Shown: positions 19,782 through 28,952 of the stretch, one piece after another | How positions within the stretch are numbered: the stretch's first letter is position 1 | How the letters are laid out: every line of letters starts with the position of its first letter | Assembly: GCA_002364325.1 (NCBI GenBank) | Contig: DEXV01000004.1 | Location: 1-64,000 of the forward strand | Reading direction: 5' to 3' | DNA: 64,000 nt | From: Gillisia sp. UBA3175 | GTDB taxonomy: Bacteria > Bacteroidota > Bacteroidia > Flavobacteriales > Flavobacteriaceae | The notes under the pieces: generated by a model | Database searches by the model: none | The model's input: the letters and a program-made list of their open reading frames with translations, nothing else | Told to the model about the DNA's origin: nothing | Made by a program: the position numbers and the translations under genes

Positions 19782-21206
19782 TTAACCCTTTGCAATCTTA
19801 TTCAGCATGCCTTCAAATATAAAATAATGAAAAGGGAGCATAACATACCAATATAGTCTACCCCATAATCCACGAGGTCTAAAGGTTGCAGTTTGGTGTA
19901 AGATATTTTTATCATCTATCTCAAATTCCAACCATGCTTCTCCTGGAACTTTCATTTCAGCAAAAAGCAATAATCTTTTTCCTTCCTTATCGGCTAATAA
20001 TACCCTCCAGAAATCTAATGAATCTCCAGAATTTATTTGTTGCATATGAGTTCTTCCTCGTCTTAATCCAACTCCTCCAAATAGCTTGTCCATATATCCG
20101 CGAATCTTCCAAAGCCAATTTCCATAATACCAGCCCGTAGATCCGCCAATTGCCCAAATCCTATCCAGAACTTGATCGGGATTTTCTACCTCTATAGATT
20201 GAGCATCTTTTAAACATCCAAAAGTTGGAACCTGGATGTATTTATTGAGGTCATTTCTAAATCTACCACTGCTCATAGAATCTTTCCAGCTAGAAACTAC
20301 TTGATTTTGTTCAATTTTAAAGAAAGCTAACTGTATGGCTTTTTTATAAGAAATAGGTTTAATTTCCAACATTCTTTGCAATCTGGTGTCTTGAGTGATA
20401 ACTTCTACCCTCATGCTATCTACTAGATTTTGCGCTAGTTTATAGGAAGTTGAGGTTACAAAATATAGCCAGTAAGAAGATAATTTTGGTGATAAAAATG
20501 GCACATCGATGATCCACAATTTTAGATCTCTAATTTCTGAATATTGCATCATCATCTCCCGGTAGGAGACAATGTTTGGGCCTCCGATATCGAAAGATTT
20601 ATTATAACATTCTTCCTTGCCAATTACCCCAGTCAAAAAGAAAATAACATCTCGAATCGCTATTGGCTGGCACTTGGTTCTTACCCAACTTGGAGTAACC
20701 ATAACTGGCAACTTTTCACATAGATCTCTAATTATTTCGAAAGAGGAGCTTCCTGATCCCACTATTATTGCAGCCCTTAAAACGGTGAGTTTAAAGGCGC
20801 CTCCATATAAAATATCTTCTACTTTTTTTCTTGACTTAAGGTGTTTGGAAAGATCTTCGTTATTTACAATTCCACTTAGATATATAACTTGCTGCACAGA
20901 AGTCCCTGCCATGATCTTATTAAAAGTGGTTGCAGCAGCTGCTTCCTTACTATCAAAATCTGTGGTAGAGGCAGACATGGAATGTATTAAATAATAAGCA
21001 ACATCTATGTTTTTTATGGCTTCTGGAATAGTAGCTGGATCTAGAAAATCTATTTCTACAACTTCAACTTGATCTAGGAATTCCTTATTTGGAAAAAATC
21101 TATTTCTATCTCTAACGGCACAAACTACCTCATGACCAAGCTCCAACAGTTGAGGTAAAAGTCGTAATCCTATATATCCATTGGCACCGGTAAGCAAAAT
21201 TTTCAT
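19782..21206 (-). CDS. SDR-family NAD(P)-binding protein with DUF2867 domain
   Basis: Encodes 474 residues. The first 300 or so form an extended-SDR Rossmann domain with the glycine motif TGANGYIGLRLLPQL at the very N-terminus and a region YLIHSMSAST. The C-terminal 160 residues (from GGSTGWYYGNWLWKIRGYMD) match the DUF2867 domain that is often fused to such proteins. Substrate is unknown. It is followed by the BCCT gene (89-base gap) on the same strand. Confidence 0.82.
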   Translation of the reverse strand: MKILLTGANGYIGLRLLPQLLELGHEVVCAVRDRNRFFPNKEFLDQVEVVEIDFLDPATIPEAIKNIDVAYYLIHSMSASTTDFDSKEAAAATTFNKIMAGTSVQQVIYLSGIVNNEDLSKHLKSRKKVEDILYGGAFKLTVLRAAIIVGSGSSSFEIIRDLCEKLPVMVTPSWVRTKCQPIAIRDVIFFLTGVIGKEECYNKSFDIGGPNIVSYREMMMQYSEIRDLKLWIIDVPFLSPKLSSYWLYFVTSTSYKLAQNLVDSMRVEVITQDTRLQRMLEIKPISYKKAIQLAFFKIEQNQVVSSWKDSMSSGRFRNDLNKYIQVPTFGCLKDAQSIEVENPDQVLDRIWAIGGSTGWYYGNWLWKIRGYMDKLFGGVGLRRGRTHMQQINSGDSLDFWRVLLADKEGKRLLLFAEMKVPGEAWLEFEIDDKNILHQTATFRPRGLWGRLYWYVMLPFHYFIFEGMLNKIAKG

Positions 21207-21278
21207 GAGGTATCTCTTATATTGGATAATTTAGTAATTAATTGTTTACTTTCACTTAAAACAAATATTAATTGTAAG

Positions 21279-21482
21279 ATGAATAATACCCTAAAAATCG
21301 TTCTGTTAGTAGTTGGCGTTGTATTGGTTGGTTACGGATTATACACACTAGTAACCCCAGAAGTTGCTTTTGAAGCTGGACCAATTAAAATCCAGGCGCA
21401 AGGAGATCATACACAATCTTATGCCATGATAGGTTTGGGAATTCTTTCCCTTATTGGTGGTGTAGCTTTTAGAAAACGATAG
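21279..21482 (+). CDS. Small membrane protein, function unknown
   Basis: Encodes 67 residues from ATG 21279; an in-frame start at 21222 would add 19 residues that spoil the N-terminal hydrophobic segment. Two membrane helices (LKIVLLVVGVVLVGYGLYTL and YAMIGLGILSLIGGVAF) flank a short soluble loop with GPIKIQAQGDHTQS. It is probably an inner-membrane protein of a conserved but uncharacterised type. It is divergent from the SDR gene. Confidence 0.68.
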   Translation: MNNTLKIVLLVVGVVLVGYGLYTLVTPEVAFEAGPIKIQAQGDHTQSYAMIGLGILSLIGGVAFRKR

Positions 21483-21487
21483 TTAAT

Positions 21488-22120
21488 TTACATCATTATT
21501 TTGCCAATTAGATTTAGAATAGAAGAACTTATATATTCTATCCCGATGGCTATTACAATAAATCCAATAATTCTGGAAATTGCATTAATTCCTGATGCTC
21601 CTAAGAATCTAACGATATAATGTGCGCTTTTTAGTACAGCAAAGGTTGCAGTGCATACAGCAACAATGGCTAATACTGTAATGATCCTTTCTGAAAACAT
21701 ATTGAATTCCTGATACATCCCAATTAACAGGGAAATAGATCCGGGGCCGGCCAGCATTGGGATTGCCAAAGGAGTTAGGGAAACTCCTTCTCTCTGAAAA
21801 GCATCATCTTTCACACGCTTCTTATCCATCCCTTTATGTTTGGAAAAAGTTCCGGTAAGCAAGGCGAATCCTGAAGTTACAATAATTAATCCACCAGCTA
21901 TTCTTAGGGAGTCTATACTAATTCCGAAGAATTGCAAAATATAACGGCCCGTAAAAAAGGAGATTATTAGAATAACCAAGATATTAATGGCGGTAAGAAA
22001 TGCAGTTTTGGAGCGCTCTTTTGAAGTGTCATCTTGAGTAAGTCCTACAAAGATGGGAACAGTTCCTAGGGGATTCATAACCGAGAATAATGCTGCAAAA
22101 ACATAAATAAATAATTCCAT
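21488..22120 (-). CDS. MarC-family integral membrane protein
   Basis: Encodes 210 residues with six hydrophobic helices. NPLGTVPIFVGLTQ at the N-terminus and PLAIPMLAGPGSISLLIGM are the MarC (UPF0056) signatures. The family was once linked to multiple antibiotic resistance but its function is unknown. It converges on the small membrane gene with only 5 bases between stop codons. Confidence 0.9.
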   Translation of the reverse strand: MELFIYVFAALFSVMNPLGTVPIFVGLTQDDTSKERSKTAFLTAINILVILIISFFTGRYILQFFGISIDSLRIAGGLIIVTSGFALLTGTFSKHKGMDKKRVKDDAFQREGVSLTPLAIPMLAGPGSISLLIGMYQEFNMFSERIITVLAIVAVCTATFAVLKSAHYIVRFLGASGINAISRIIGFIVIAIGIEYISSSILNLIGKIMM

Positions 22121-22225
22121 TTGTTTTTCAGCAAAATTGCCACCACAAAAGGGATATATGTTTACGTGTTTCTTAAGCTTGCATTAAATCTAAACATCTT
22201 TTCTGTAAAGCAAGTAAATAAATTG

Positions 22226-22654
22226 TTACCTGATATCTTCGATAGAAGTAGGGGCATTACTGCTCTTATAATCTAGAATTTTAAGCATAAATTTATGGAT
22301 GGCAGGAGTATCTGCTTTTACCTTTATAAAATGATGATCCTTATAAATAGAATATTCTTCAGCTTTTCCCTTGTAAAGGCTCAACTTGTAATAAGGAATG
22401 ATCAATCCGTAGGTTTCCAATAAAGAGCGAAACATTACAATAATTCCCTTTGGCCGTAATTCTATATTACAGGTATTCATATTAGAATCTAATATCAATA
22501 AATTATGGATCTCTATACTGGTTGCCGTTATATGAAGTTTGGGTGAACCAGAACCGTTTAATTTGAATCGTTCTAATAAGGTAAAGGTTGGTCCAACTTT
22601 AGCATTAATTTTCTCCTTATATTCTGGGCGGTTATAACTTAAATTCAATAACAT
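22226..22654 (-). CDS. Conserved hypothetical protein next to argS
   Basis: Encodes 142 residues from MLLNLSYNRPEYKE; a start 11 codons earlier (22687) is possible but adds a basic stretch that looks unconserved. The protein has no signal peptide or membrane segment. It is beta-rich with alternating hydrophobic residues (LKLHITATSIEIHNLLIL-like pattern). I do not recognise a domain. It is divergent from argS. Confidence 0.7.
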   Translation of the reverse strand: MLLNLSYNRPEYKEKINAKVGPTFTLLERFKLNGSGSPKLHITATSIEIHNLLILDSNMNTCNIELRPKGIIVMFRSLLETYGLIIPYYKLSLYKGKAEEYSIYKDHHFIKVKADTPAIHKFMLKILDYKSSNAPTSIEDIR

Positions 22655-22719
22655 TTTTCTCTTTTTTATAAAGATACCTATTTGCATGTAAAGCGCTACG
22701 GCATGCGTCTATTTTCTGT

Positions 22720-22727
22720 TATCTTTG
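22720..22727 (+). promoter_or_regulatory. -7 promoter box of argS
   Basis: TATCTTTG is a perfect match to TAnnTTTG, 39 bases before the argS start. No TTG is found about 20 bases upstream; the nearest TTTG is 35 bases away. Confidence 0.6.
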
Positions 22728-22766
22728 CGGCTTATATTTAAACCAAAAAGTTTAAAATTTAGCAGA

Positions 22767-24548
22767 ATGAATATTCAGAATAAAATTGAACAAAAAGTAA
22801 AAGAAGCAATTTCACATCTGCATCAAGTAGATCTGGCACAGGTAGAATTTCAACCTACCCGGAAAGATTTTGAGGGAGATGTCACAGTAGTAACTTTTCC
22901 TATGCTCCGCCAAATTAAAACGAATCCAGTTCAGCTTGGAAATACAATTGGGGAATATTTAGTTGAAAATGTTGAAGAAATTGTGACTTTTAATGTGGTT
23001 CAAGGATTCTTGAATATTGTTCTTAGTGACGCTTATTATTTAAATTCATTTGAAGAGATAAATGCTGATCCAGAATTTGGTAAAGTAGCATTAAACGAAG
23101 ATTCCAATACCATTATGGTAGAATATTCTTCCCCGAATACTAATAAACCTTTGCACCTAGGGCATATTAGAAATAATTTATTAGGTTTTTCTGTTGCTGA
23201 AATTTTGAAGGCAAGTGGAAAAAAGGTTTATAAAACCCAGATCATAAACGATCGTGGAATACATATTTGTAAATCTATGTTGGCATGGGAACGTTGGGGA
23301 AATGGAGAAACACCAGAGTCTACAGGTTTAAAAGGCGATAAATTAGTAGGGAACTACTATGTAAAATTCGATAAAGAATATAAGAAAGAAATAGCTTCAC
23401 TTATTTCTGAAGGAAATACTGAAGATGAAGCCAAAGCAAAAGCTCCTATTTTAGTTGCTGCACAAGAAATGCTTATTAAATGGGAAGCAGGAGATAAAGC
23501 GGTGAAAGCACTTTGGGAAAAGATGAACCAATGGGTATATGATGGGTTTGAAAAGACTTATGAAACTTTAGGAGTAGATTTCGATAAGAATTATTACGAA
23601 AGCAATACGTATTTATTAGGTAAAGATGTGGTTGCTGAAGGTCTTGAAAAAGGAGTTTTCTTTAGAAAAGAGGATGGCAGTATATGGATAGATCTTACGG
23701 CAGATGGATTAGATGAGAAGATAGTTTTAAGAAGTGATGGAACTGCGGTTTATATGACCCAAGATATTGGAACTGCAATTCAACGGGTGAAAGATTATCT
23801 TATAGATGGAATGGTATATACTGTGGGGAATGAGCAGGATTATCATTTTAAGGTTTTGTTCTTGATCTTGAAAAAATTAGGATATGAATGGGCAAATAAT
23901 CTATACCATTTAAGTTATGGAATGGTGGATCTTCCTTCGGGTAAAATGAAGAGTAGAGAAGGTACCGTAGTAGATGCAGATGATCTTATAGAACAAATGA
24001 CACAAACTGCGAAAGCTATTTCAGAAGAACTAGGAAAGCTCGGTGAATATTCTTCAGAAGAAAAAGAGGAGCTTTATAAAATGATCGGGCTAGGTGCTTT
24101 AAAATATTATATTTTAAAAGTAGATCCTAGAAAACGAATTTTGTTTAATCCAGAAGAATCTGTGGATTTTCAAGGAAATACTGGGCCTTTTATTCAATAT
24201 ACCTATGCAAGGATTCAGTCTATCCTAAGAAAAGCAGATGTGGATAATAATAAAATGAATTTGCCGGTTAATTATAAATTGCATGAAAAGGAAAAGGAAT
24301 TGATCAAGCAATTACAAATTTATCCAGACACCATACAGCTGGCGGCAGAGAATCATAGTCCTGCATTAATCGCTAATTACACCTATGATCTGGTAAAGGA
24401 ATTTAATTCTTTTTATCAAAATGTAACTATACTCGGAACAGAAGATGTTTCAGAAAAAATGTTTAGGGTTCAATTATCCAAAATGGTTGGAGATGTAATA
24501 AAATCTGCTTTCCTATTATTAGGAATTCAAGTTCCGGAAAGAATGTAA
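22767..24548 (+). CDS. argS: Arginyl-tRNA synthetase
   Basis: Encodes 593 residues from MNIQNKIEQKVKEAI; an upstream in-frame start at 22725 would overlap the promoter. This class I enzyme has the HIGH motif as HLGH in SSPNTNKPLHLGHIRNN. The KMSKS-like loop is GKMKSREG. The N-terminal Add-1 domain and C-terminal anticodon-binding (DALR) domain, ending in LGIQVPERM, are intact. Confidence 0.97.
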   Translation: MNIQNKIEQKVKEAISHLHQVDLAQVEFQPTRKDFEGDVTVVTFPMLRQIKTNPVQLGNTIGEYLVENVEEIVTFNVVQGFLNIVLSDAYYLNSFEEINADPEFGKVALNEDSNTIMVEYSSPNTNKPLHLGHIRNNLLGFSVAEILKASGKKVYKTQIINDRGIHICKSMLAWERWGNGETPESTGLKGDKLVGNYYVKFDKEYKKEIASLISEGNTEDEAKAKAPILVAAQEMLIKWEAGDKAVKALWEKMNQWVYDGFEKTYETLGVDFDKNYYESNTYLLGKDVVAEGLEKGVFFRKEDGSIWIDLTADGLDEKIVLRSDGTAVYMTQDIGTAIQRVKDYLIDGMVYTVGNEQDYHFKVLFLILKKLGYEWANNLYHLSYGMVDLPSGKMKSREGTVVDADDLIEQMTQTAKAISEELGKLGEYSSEEKEELYKMIGLGALKYYILKVDPRKRILFNPEESVDFQGNTGPFIQYTYARIQSILRKADVDNNKMNLPVNYKLHEKEKELIKQLQIYPDTIQLAAENHSPALIANYTYDLVKEFNSFYQNVTILGTEDVSEKMFRVQLSKMVGDVIKSAFLLLGIQVPERM

Positions 24549-24579
24549 AAAAAAAGATCCGTTCCAAAGAACGGATCTT
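24546..24579 (-). terminator. Intrinsic terminator of the rhodopsin gene (minus strand)
   Basis: AAGATCCGTTC (24554-24564), loop CAAA, GAACGGATCTT (24569-24579). The A-run lies on the left, so on the minus strand an 11-pair stem is followed by a T-tract. It lies 53 bases beyond the rhodopsin stop and just past the argS stop; it may also cap the argS mRNA. Confidence 0.8.
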
Positions 24580-24632
24580 GATAATTAATTAATTAATTTG
24601 AAAAATAGCTACTTAGTAATCCAATTATAAGA

Positions 24633-25373
24633 TTAGACGTTTTTCAATTGGCTTTTTTCAGTAGACTCTACTGCGAGATTATATATAACCAAACCGAAAC
24701 CTATTTTATTAATGGCATCACCTAGGTTATAAACGACATCTAAGTTTAAACCACCAAAGATGCCATCGTACCATCCCGGAGTTCCTGCCATATATCCAAT
24801 AGGATAAATGGCCCAACCAACAAGTACAAACCAGCACAGTGTCTTATGTGCTGCTAATACTGCACCTCCAGCACTTTCCGCGATTTTTTTAGCTTTACCA
24901 AGCCATATTTCATAAACAATTGCGAAATAAGCTAGCCCTGAAATAAGCCCCCATAACCATGCATTGTCTCTGTCTATAGCTTCACCAATATATCCGGTTA
25001 CAAGCATGATTACAGATAGAAATATTAACTTCCACATCAAGGATTTTTTGGCGCCTGCCACCTTGAGAATAAGGAAAAATTCAACACACATTAAAGGAAC
25101 TGTAAGGGTCCAATCTACATAGCGAAAAAACGTAGGTGAATCTCCGAATTCAGCCCAGTAATCTCTCATGTAAAAATAATGTACTGCAGCAATAAATGTT
25201 ATTAGTCCTGAAACTAATATTGAAGTGGACCATTTTCTGTCAAATGATCGCATTGATAGGAAGAAAAATGCAGAAGCGGCCATCATAGCCATACACCCGA
25301 CAAAGAATGTAAATCCTACATAATCCGAAGGGTCCAAATTGGACACCAAAGGCAAAAAGAGCAAACTTTTCAT
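24633..25373 (-). CDS. Proton-pumping proteorhodopsin
   Basis: Encodes a 246-residue, seven-helix microbial rhodopsin. By alignment with green proteorhodopsin, Asp87 (RYVDWTLTVP) is the Schiff-base counterion, Thr91 and Glu98 complete a DTE motif (outward proton pump), His65 pairs with Asp87 and Lys223 (DAINKIGFG) binds retinal. Met95 at the spectral-tuning site (105 in GPR) indicates green absorption. Gly142 replaces the bulky Phe152 of GPR on helix E, as in antenna-binding xanthorhodopsin. The retinal-forming blh gene is divergent, 96 bases away. Confidence 0.95.
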   Translation of the reverse strand: MKSLLFLPLVSNLDPSDYVGFTFFVGCMAMMAASAFFFLSMRSFDRKWSTSILVSGLITFIAAVHYFYMRDYWAEFGDSPTFFRYVDWTLTVPLMCVEFFLILKVAGAKKSLMWKLIFLSVIMLVTGYIGEAIDRDNAWLWGLISGLAYFAIVYEIWLGKAKKIAESAGGAVLAAHKTLCWFVLVGWAIYPIGYMAGTPGWYDGIFGGLNLDVVYNLGDAINKIGFGLVIYNLAVESTEKSQLKNV

Positions 25374-25469
25374 AGCTTTTATTATTTTGTTTAACTAAAT
25401 TTAAATAAAATTAAACAGAAACTGATTATTTTTATTGAAAAAATAATTTTATTTCTCAAATTTTACAGT

Positions 25470-26360
25470 ATGAGGATGTCAAGCCTGCACAAAGTGCTTT
25501 TATTAATAACCTTTTTCAGCTTTTGGTTTATTGGTTTTATTGAGCATGCTAAAGCAAATTTTCTGGGTATTTCGTTGGTGTTAACAGTAGGACTTATACA
25601 CGGCGCAAATGACCTTAGGATAATTGGTAAGTTAAATGGCAACAATAGATTTAGTAAAAAAAATCAGCTTATTTTATATATGATTTTGGCACTTTCTACC
25701 TTTGTCATTTTCTATTTATTCCCCGTAACTGCGCTAATAATTTTTTTGCTTTTCAGTTGTTATCATTTTGGAGAACAACATTGGCTGGAAAGGAAAGTTA
25801 AGAATTCTAGAATTCTACCTTTTTTTGCCTTTAGCTATGGACTTTTAATTATTTCGATGATATTAAAGTTCAACATAGCTGAAACCATTTTAATCTTAAA
25901 GGATATTACACATATCGAAATAGGTTTTTCAGTATTCAATATCGTATTATATATTTCGGCATTGATATTTCTTATTTTAACTTATTTATTGAGGTTGGTT
26001 TTGTTCCCTAATTTTAGCGATTTTTTTAAGGAGCTTTTGCTAATCTTAGTGCTGGGTGTCATTTTTAAGACATCAACCTTGATTTGGAGCTTTGCCTTTT
26101 ATTTTATTGTGTGGCATGCGGTCCCTTCTCTGTATTCTCAAATAAAGGTGTTATATAACAATGAAAAAGGGAATGGGATGTTGACGTATTTAAAACATTC
26201 AATTTTCTATTGGTTAATTGCGATTTTAGGACTTCTACTTGCTATATTCTTTTTCCAAGAAAACACTAACTGGATCGTTAGTATGTTCTTTCCATTTATT
26301 GCTGCCTTGACCATTCCACACGCACTGGTTATGTCTAAAATGTTTGAAGAATACGGTTAG
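25470..26360 (+). CDS. blh: Brp/Blh-family beta-carotene 15,15'-dioxygenase
   Basis: Encodes 296 residues with about eight membrane helices. Blh cleaves beta-carotene to two retinal molecules. The conserved His-containing segments are visible: His44 in LIHGANDLR and the YHFGEQHW motif near residue 98, plus FIVWHAVPS and TIPHALVMSKMFE near the C-terminus, giving the His ligands expected for the iron site. The divergent rhodopsin is the obvious user of the product. A start at 25476 is equally possible. Confidence 0.92.
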   Translation: MRMSSLHKVLLLITFFSFWFIGFIEHAKANFLGISLVLTVGLIHGANDLRIIGKLNGNNRFSKKNQLILYMILALSTFVIFYLFPVTALIIFLLFSCYHFGEQHWLERKVKNSRILPFFAFSYGLLIISMILKFNIAETILILKDITHIEIGFSVFNIVLYISALIFLILTYLLRLVLFPNFSDFFKELLLILVLGVIFKTSTLIWSFAFYFIVWHAVPSLYSQIKVLYNNEKGNGMLTYLKHSIFYWLIAILGLLLAIFFFQENTNWIVSMFFPFIAALTIPHALVMSKMFEEYG

Positions 26361-26578
26361 TAGTGTGCAATTTATTAAGATTAGAATATTGATAAACCTT
26401 GCACTTAGACTAAATGTATTTCTATTTAATGTATGGATCTTTGTCTTAAATTTAAATAAAGTCATCATTATCTTTATAAGACAGCTGCGCTATTAATAGT
26501 GTAATCCCTCTCTGTGGATAGCTGAAATTAAATAATGGTATAGGTTGCTAGAATCTTTCTTATTACCGCATTAATTGC

Positions 26579-26586
26579 TAAATTTG
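26579..26586 (+). promoter_or_regulatory. -7 promoter box of ffh
   Basis: TAAATTTG matches TAnnTTTG, 46 bases before the ffh start. The 272-base stretch between blh and ffh holds nothing else I can identify apart from this box. Confidence 0.5.
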
Positions 26587-26632
26587 CATTGCCCATTGGG
26601 TGTCTATTTGAATAACGATTGAAGGAAAATAT

Positions 26633-27961
26633 ATGTTTGATAATTTAAGCGATAAGTTAGATAATGCCTTACACATCCTTAAAGGACATGGGCAGATTAC
26701 AGAAGTAAACGTAGCCGAGACTTTAAAAGAAGTACGCAGAGCCTTGGTGGAAGCCGATGTTAATTATAAGATTGCTAAGGAATTTACCACTGTTGTAAAA
26801 GAAAAAGCTTTAGGCCAAAATGTGTTGACGGCATTAAAGCCAGGGCAATTAATGGTGAAATTGGTTAAGGATGAACTTACCCAATTAATGGGTGGTGAAG
26901 TAGAAGAGATAGATCTTTCTGGAAATCCTTCGGTAATTCTTATGTCTGGATTGCAAGGTAGTGGTAAAACCACATTTTCCGGGAAATTGGCTAATTTCCT
27001 AAAAACCAAAAAGAATAAAAATCCACTTTTAGTGGCTTGTGATATTTACCGACCTGCTGCTATTAATCAGCTTAAAATTGTTGGTGAGCAAATTGGCGTT
27101 GAGGTTTTTAGTGATGAAGGAAATCAAGATCCTGTCGCTATTTCCAATGCTGCAATTGCACATGCCAAGAAAAATGGATTTAATGTTGTTATTATAGATA
27201 CTGCGGGTCGATTAGCGGTGGATGAAGCGATGATGACCGAGATCGCAAATATTCACGCTGCAGTAAAACCTCAAGAAACTCTTTTTGTAGTAGATTCTAT
27301 GACAGGGCAAGATGCAGTGAATACAGCAAAAGCCTTTAACGATAGATTGAATTTTGATGGGGTGATCCTTACAAAATTAGATGGTGATACTCGGGGTGGA
27401 GCTGCTATCTCTATTAAGTCTGTTGTTAACAAGCCAATTAAATTTATTGGTACAGGTGAGAAAATGGACGCGATAGATGTGTTCTATCCTTCTCGTATGG
27501 CAGATAGGATCTTAGGAATGGGAGATGTTGTTTCGTTGGTAGAAAGAGCTCAGGAACAATATGATGAAGAAGAAGCAAGAAAGCTTCAGAAAAAGATCGC
27601 TAAGAATCAATTTGGATTCGACGATTTTCTAACGCAACTGCACCAGATCAAGAAAATGGGTTCTATGAAGGACCTTTTGGGAATGATCCCTGGAGCTGGA
27701 AAAATGTTGAAGGATATAGACATAGACGATGATGCTTTTAAGCATGTAGAAGCGATTATTTATTCTATGACGCCAGAAGAAAGAAGTACTCCAACTTTGA
27801 TAAATTCAGCAAGAAAGAAAAGAATTGCCGGTGGATCTGGAACTTCGGTTCAGCAAGTGAATCAATTATTGAAGCAATTTAACCAAATGGGTAAAATGAT
27901 GAAGATGATGCAAGGTGGTGGTGGCCAAAAAATGATGCAAATGATGAACGGAATGAAATAA
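26633..27961 (+). CDS. ffh: Signal recognition particle protein Ffh (SRP54)
   Basis: Encodes 442 residues. Ffh with 4.5S RNA delivers nascent membrane proteins to FtsY. The N domain is followed by the G domain with GLQGSGKTT (P-loop), DTAGR and TKLDGDTRGGA, and then the Met-rich M domain ending in a run of KMMKMMQGGGGQKMMQM. Length is normal. Confidence 0.97.
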   Translation: MFDNLSDKLDNALHILKGHGQITEVNVAETLKEVRRALVEADVNYKIAKEFTTVVKEKALGQNVLTALKPGQLMVKLVKDELTQLMGGEVEEIDLSGNPSVILMSGLQGSGKTTFSGKLANFLKTKKNKNPLLVACDIYRPAAINQLKIVGEQIGVEVFSDEGNQDPVAISNAAIAHAKKNGFNVVIIDTAGRLAVDEAMMTEIANIHAAVKPQETLFVVDSMTGQDAVNTAKAFNDRLNFDGVILTKLDGDTRGGAAISIKSVVNKPIKFIGTGEKMDAIDVFYPSRMADRILGMGDVVSLVERAQEQYDEEEARKLQKKIAKNQFGFDDFLTQLHQIKKMGSMKDLLGMIPGAGKMLKDIDIDDDAFKHVEAIIYSMTPEERSTPTLINSARKKRIAGGSGTSVQQVNQLLKQFNQMGKMMKMMQGGGGQKMMQMMNGMK

Positions 27962-28015
27962 TTCTTTCTAAATCTGCATTTTTAAAGTATAAACTTAAAT
28001 TGAAAACTATTGACT

Positions 28016-28897
28016 ATGACAATTCTCGACGGTAAAAAGGTTAGTAACGATATTATGGATGAAATTGCTGAAGAAGTTCAGCAAATGAAGAACCGCGGAG
28101 AGAAAGTGCCACATCTGGCAGCAATAATTGTTGGAAATGATGGAGCTAGTTTAACTTATGTAAATAGTAAAGTTAAAGCCTGTGAACGAGTAGGTTTTGA
28201 GTCTACACTCGTAAAACTTTCCAGTACCATTAGTGAAACTGAATTATTAAAGAAGATCAAAGATCTTAATGAAAATCCAGATATAGATGGATTTATCGTT
28301 CAGCTACCACTTCCTAAGCAAATAGATACACAAAAAGTATTATTAACGGTAGATCCAGATAAGGATGTAGACGGTTTCCATCCCACCAATTTTGGTAAGA
28401 TGGCATTGGATATGAGTAGTTTTATTCCTGCCACTCCCTTTGGGATCCTTGAGCTGCTAGAGCGTTATAATGTAGAGACCAAAGGAAAGCATACTGTAGT
28501 TATTGGGCGTAGCCATATTGTAGGAAGACCAATGAGTATTTTAATGGGTAGAAAAGGTTTTCCAGGAAACTCTACGGTAACAGTAACTCATAGTTATACC
28601 AAGAATATTACCCAGATTACTTCACAAGCAGATATTATTATCACCGCTTTAGGAAACCCAGAATTTCTAAAAGCAGAAATGGTAAAAGATGATGTGGTAA
28701 TTATAGATGTTGGAATAACAAGAGTTCCAGATGAGACCAGGCCAAGAGGTTATAGAATAACTGGAGATGTGGATTTCGAAAATGTAAGTAAAAAAGCTTC
28801 TTTTATCACTCCAGTTCCTGGAGGAGTTGGGCCAATGACAATTGCCATGCTCTTAAAGAATACCTTACTGGCAAGAGAAAATCACAGAACTGCCTAG
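28016..28897 (+). CDS. folD: Bifunctional methylene-THF dehydrogenase/cyclohydrolase
   Basis: Encodes 293 residues. FolD interconverts 5,10-methylene-THF and 10-formyl-THF for one-carbon metabolism. The catalytic Lys is in SLTYVNSKVKAC; GFIVQLPLPKQID and GRSHIVGRPMSILMGRKG are the family signatures. The ATG at 28016 is preferred over a TTG two codons upstream. A bidirectional terminator follows. Confidence 0.97.
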   Translation: MTILDGKKVSNDIMDEIAEEVQQMKNRGEKVPHLAAIIVGNDGASLTYVNSKVKACERVGFESTLVKLSSTISETELLKKIKDLNENPDIDGFIVQLPLPKQIDTQKVLLTVDPDKDVDGFHPTNFGKMALDMSSFIPATPFGILELLERYNVETKGKHTVVIGRSHIVGRPMSILMGRKGFPGNSTVTVTHSYTKNITQITSQADIIITALGNPEFLKAEMVKDDVVIIDVGITRVPDETRPRGYRITGDVDFENVSKKASFITPVPGGVGPMTIAMLLKNTLLARENHRTA

Positions 28898-28917
28898 TTT
28901 TTAAAAATAGCATCAAT

Positions 28918-28944
28918 AAAAAAGCCTGTCGTAAGACAGGCTTT
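28918..28944. terminator. Bidirectional terminator between folD and the DUF1232 gene
   Basis: AAAAGCCTGTC, loop GTAA, GACAGGCTTTT: an 11-pair perfect stem with A/T flanks, between two convergent genes. Confidence 0.88.
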
Positions 28945-28952
28945 TATTGTTT

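Noticed and set aside
24554..24579. Hairpin as a plus-strand terminator of argS
   Set aside because: The T-tract needed on the plus strand is missing; the A-run shows it acts on the minus strand, for the rhodopsin gene.
26235..26468. Minus-strand 77-codon frame between blh and ffh
   Set aside because: It mostly overlaps the end of blh, has no recognisable features and no promoter.
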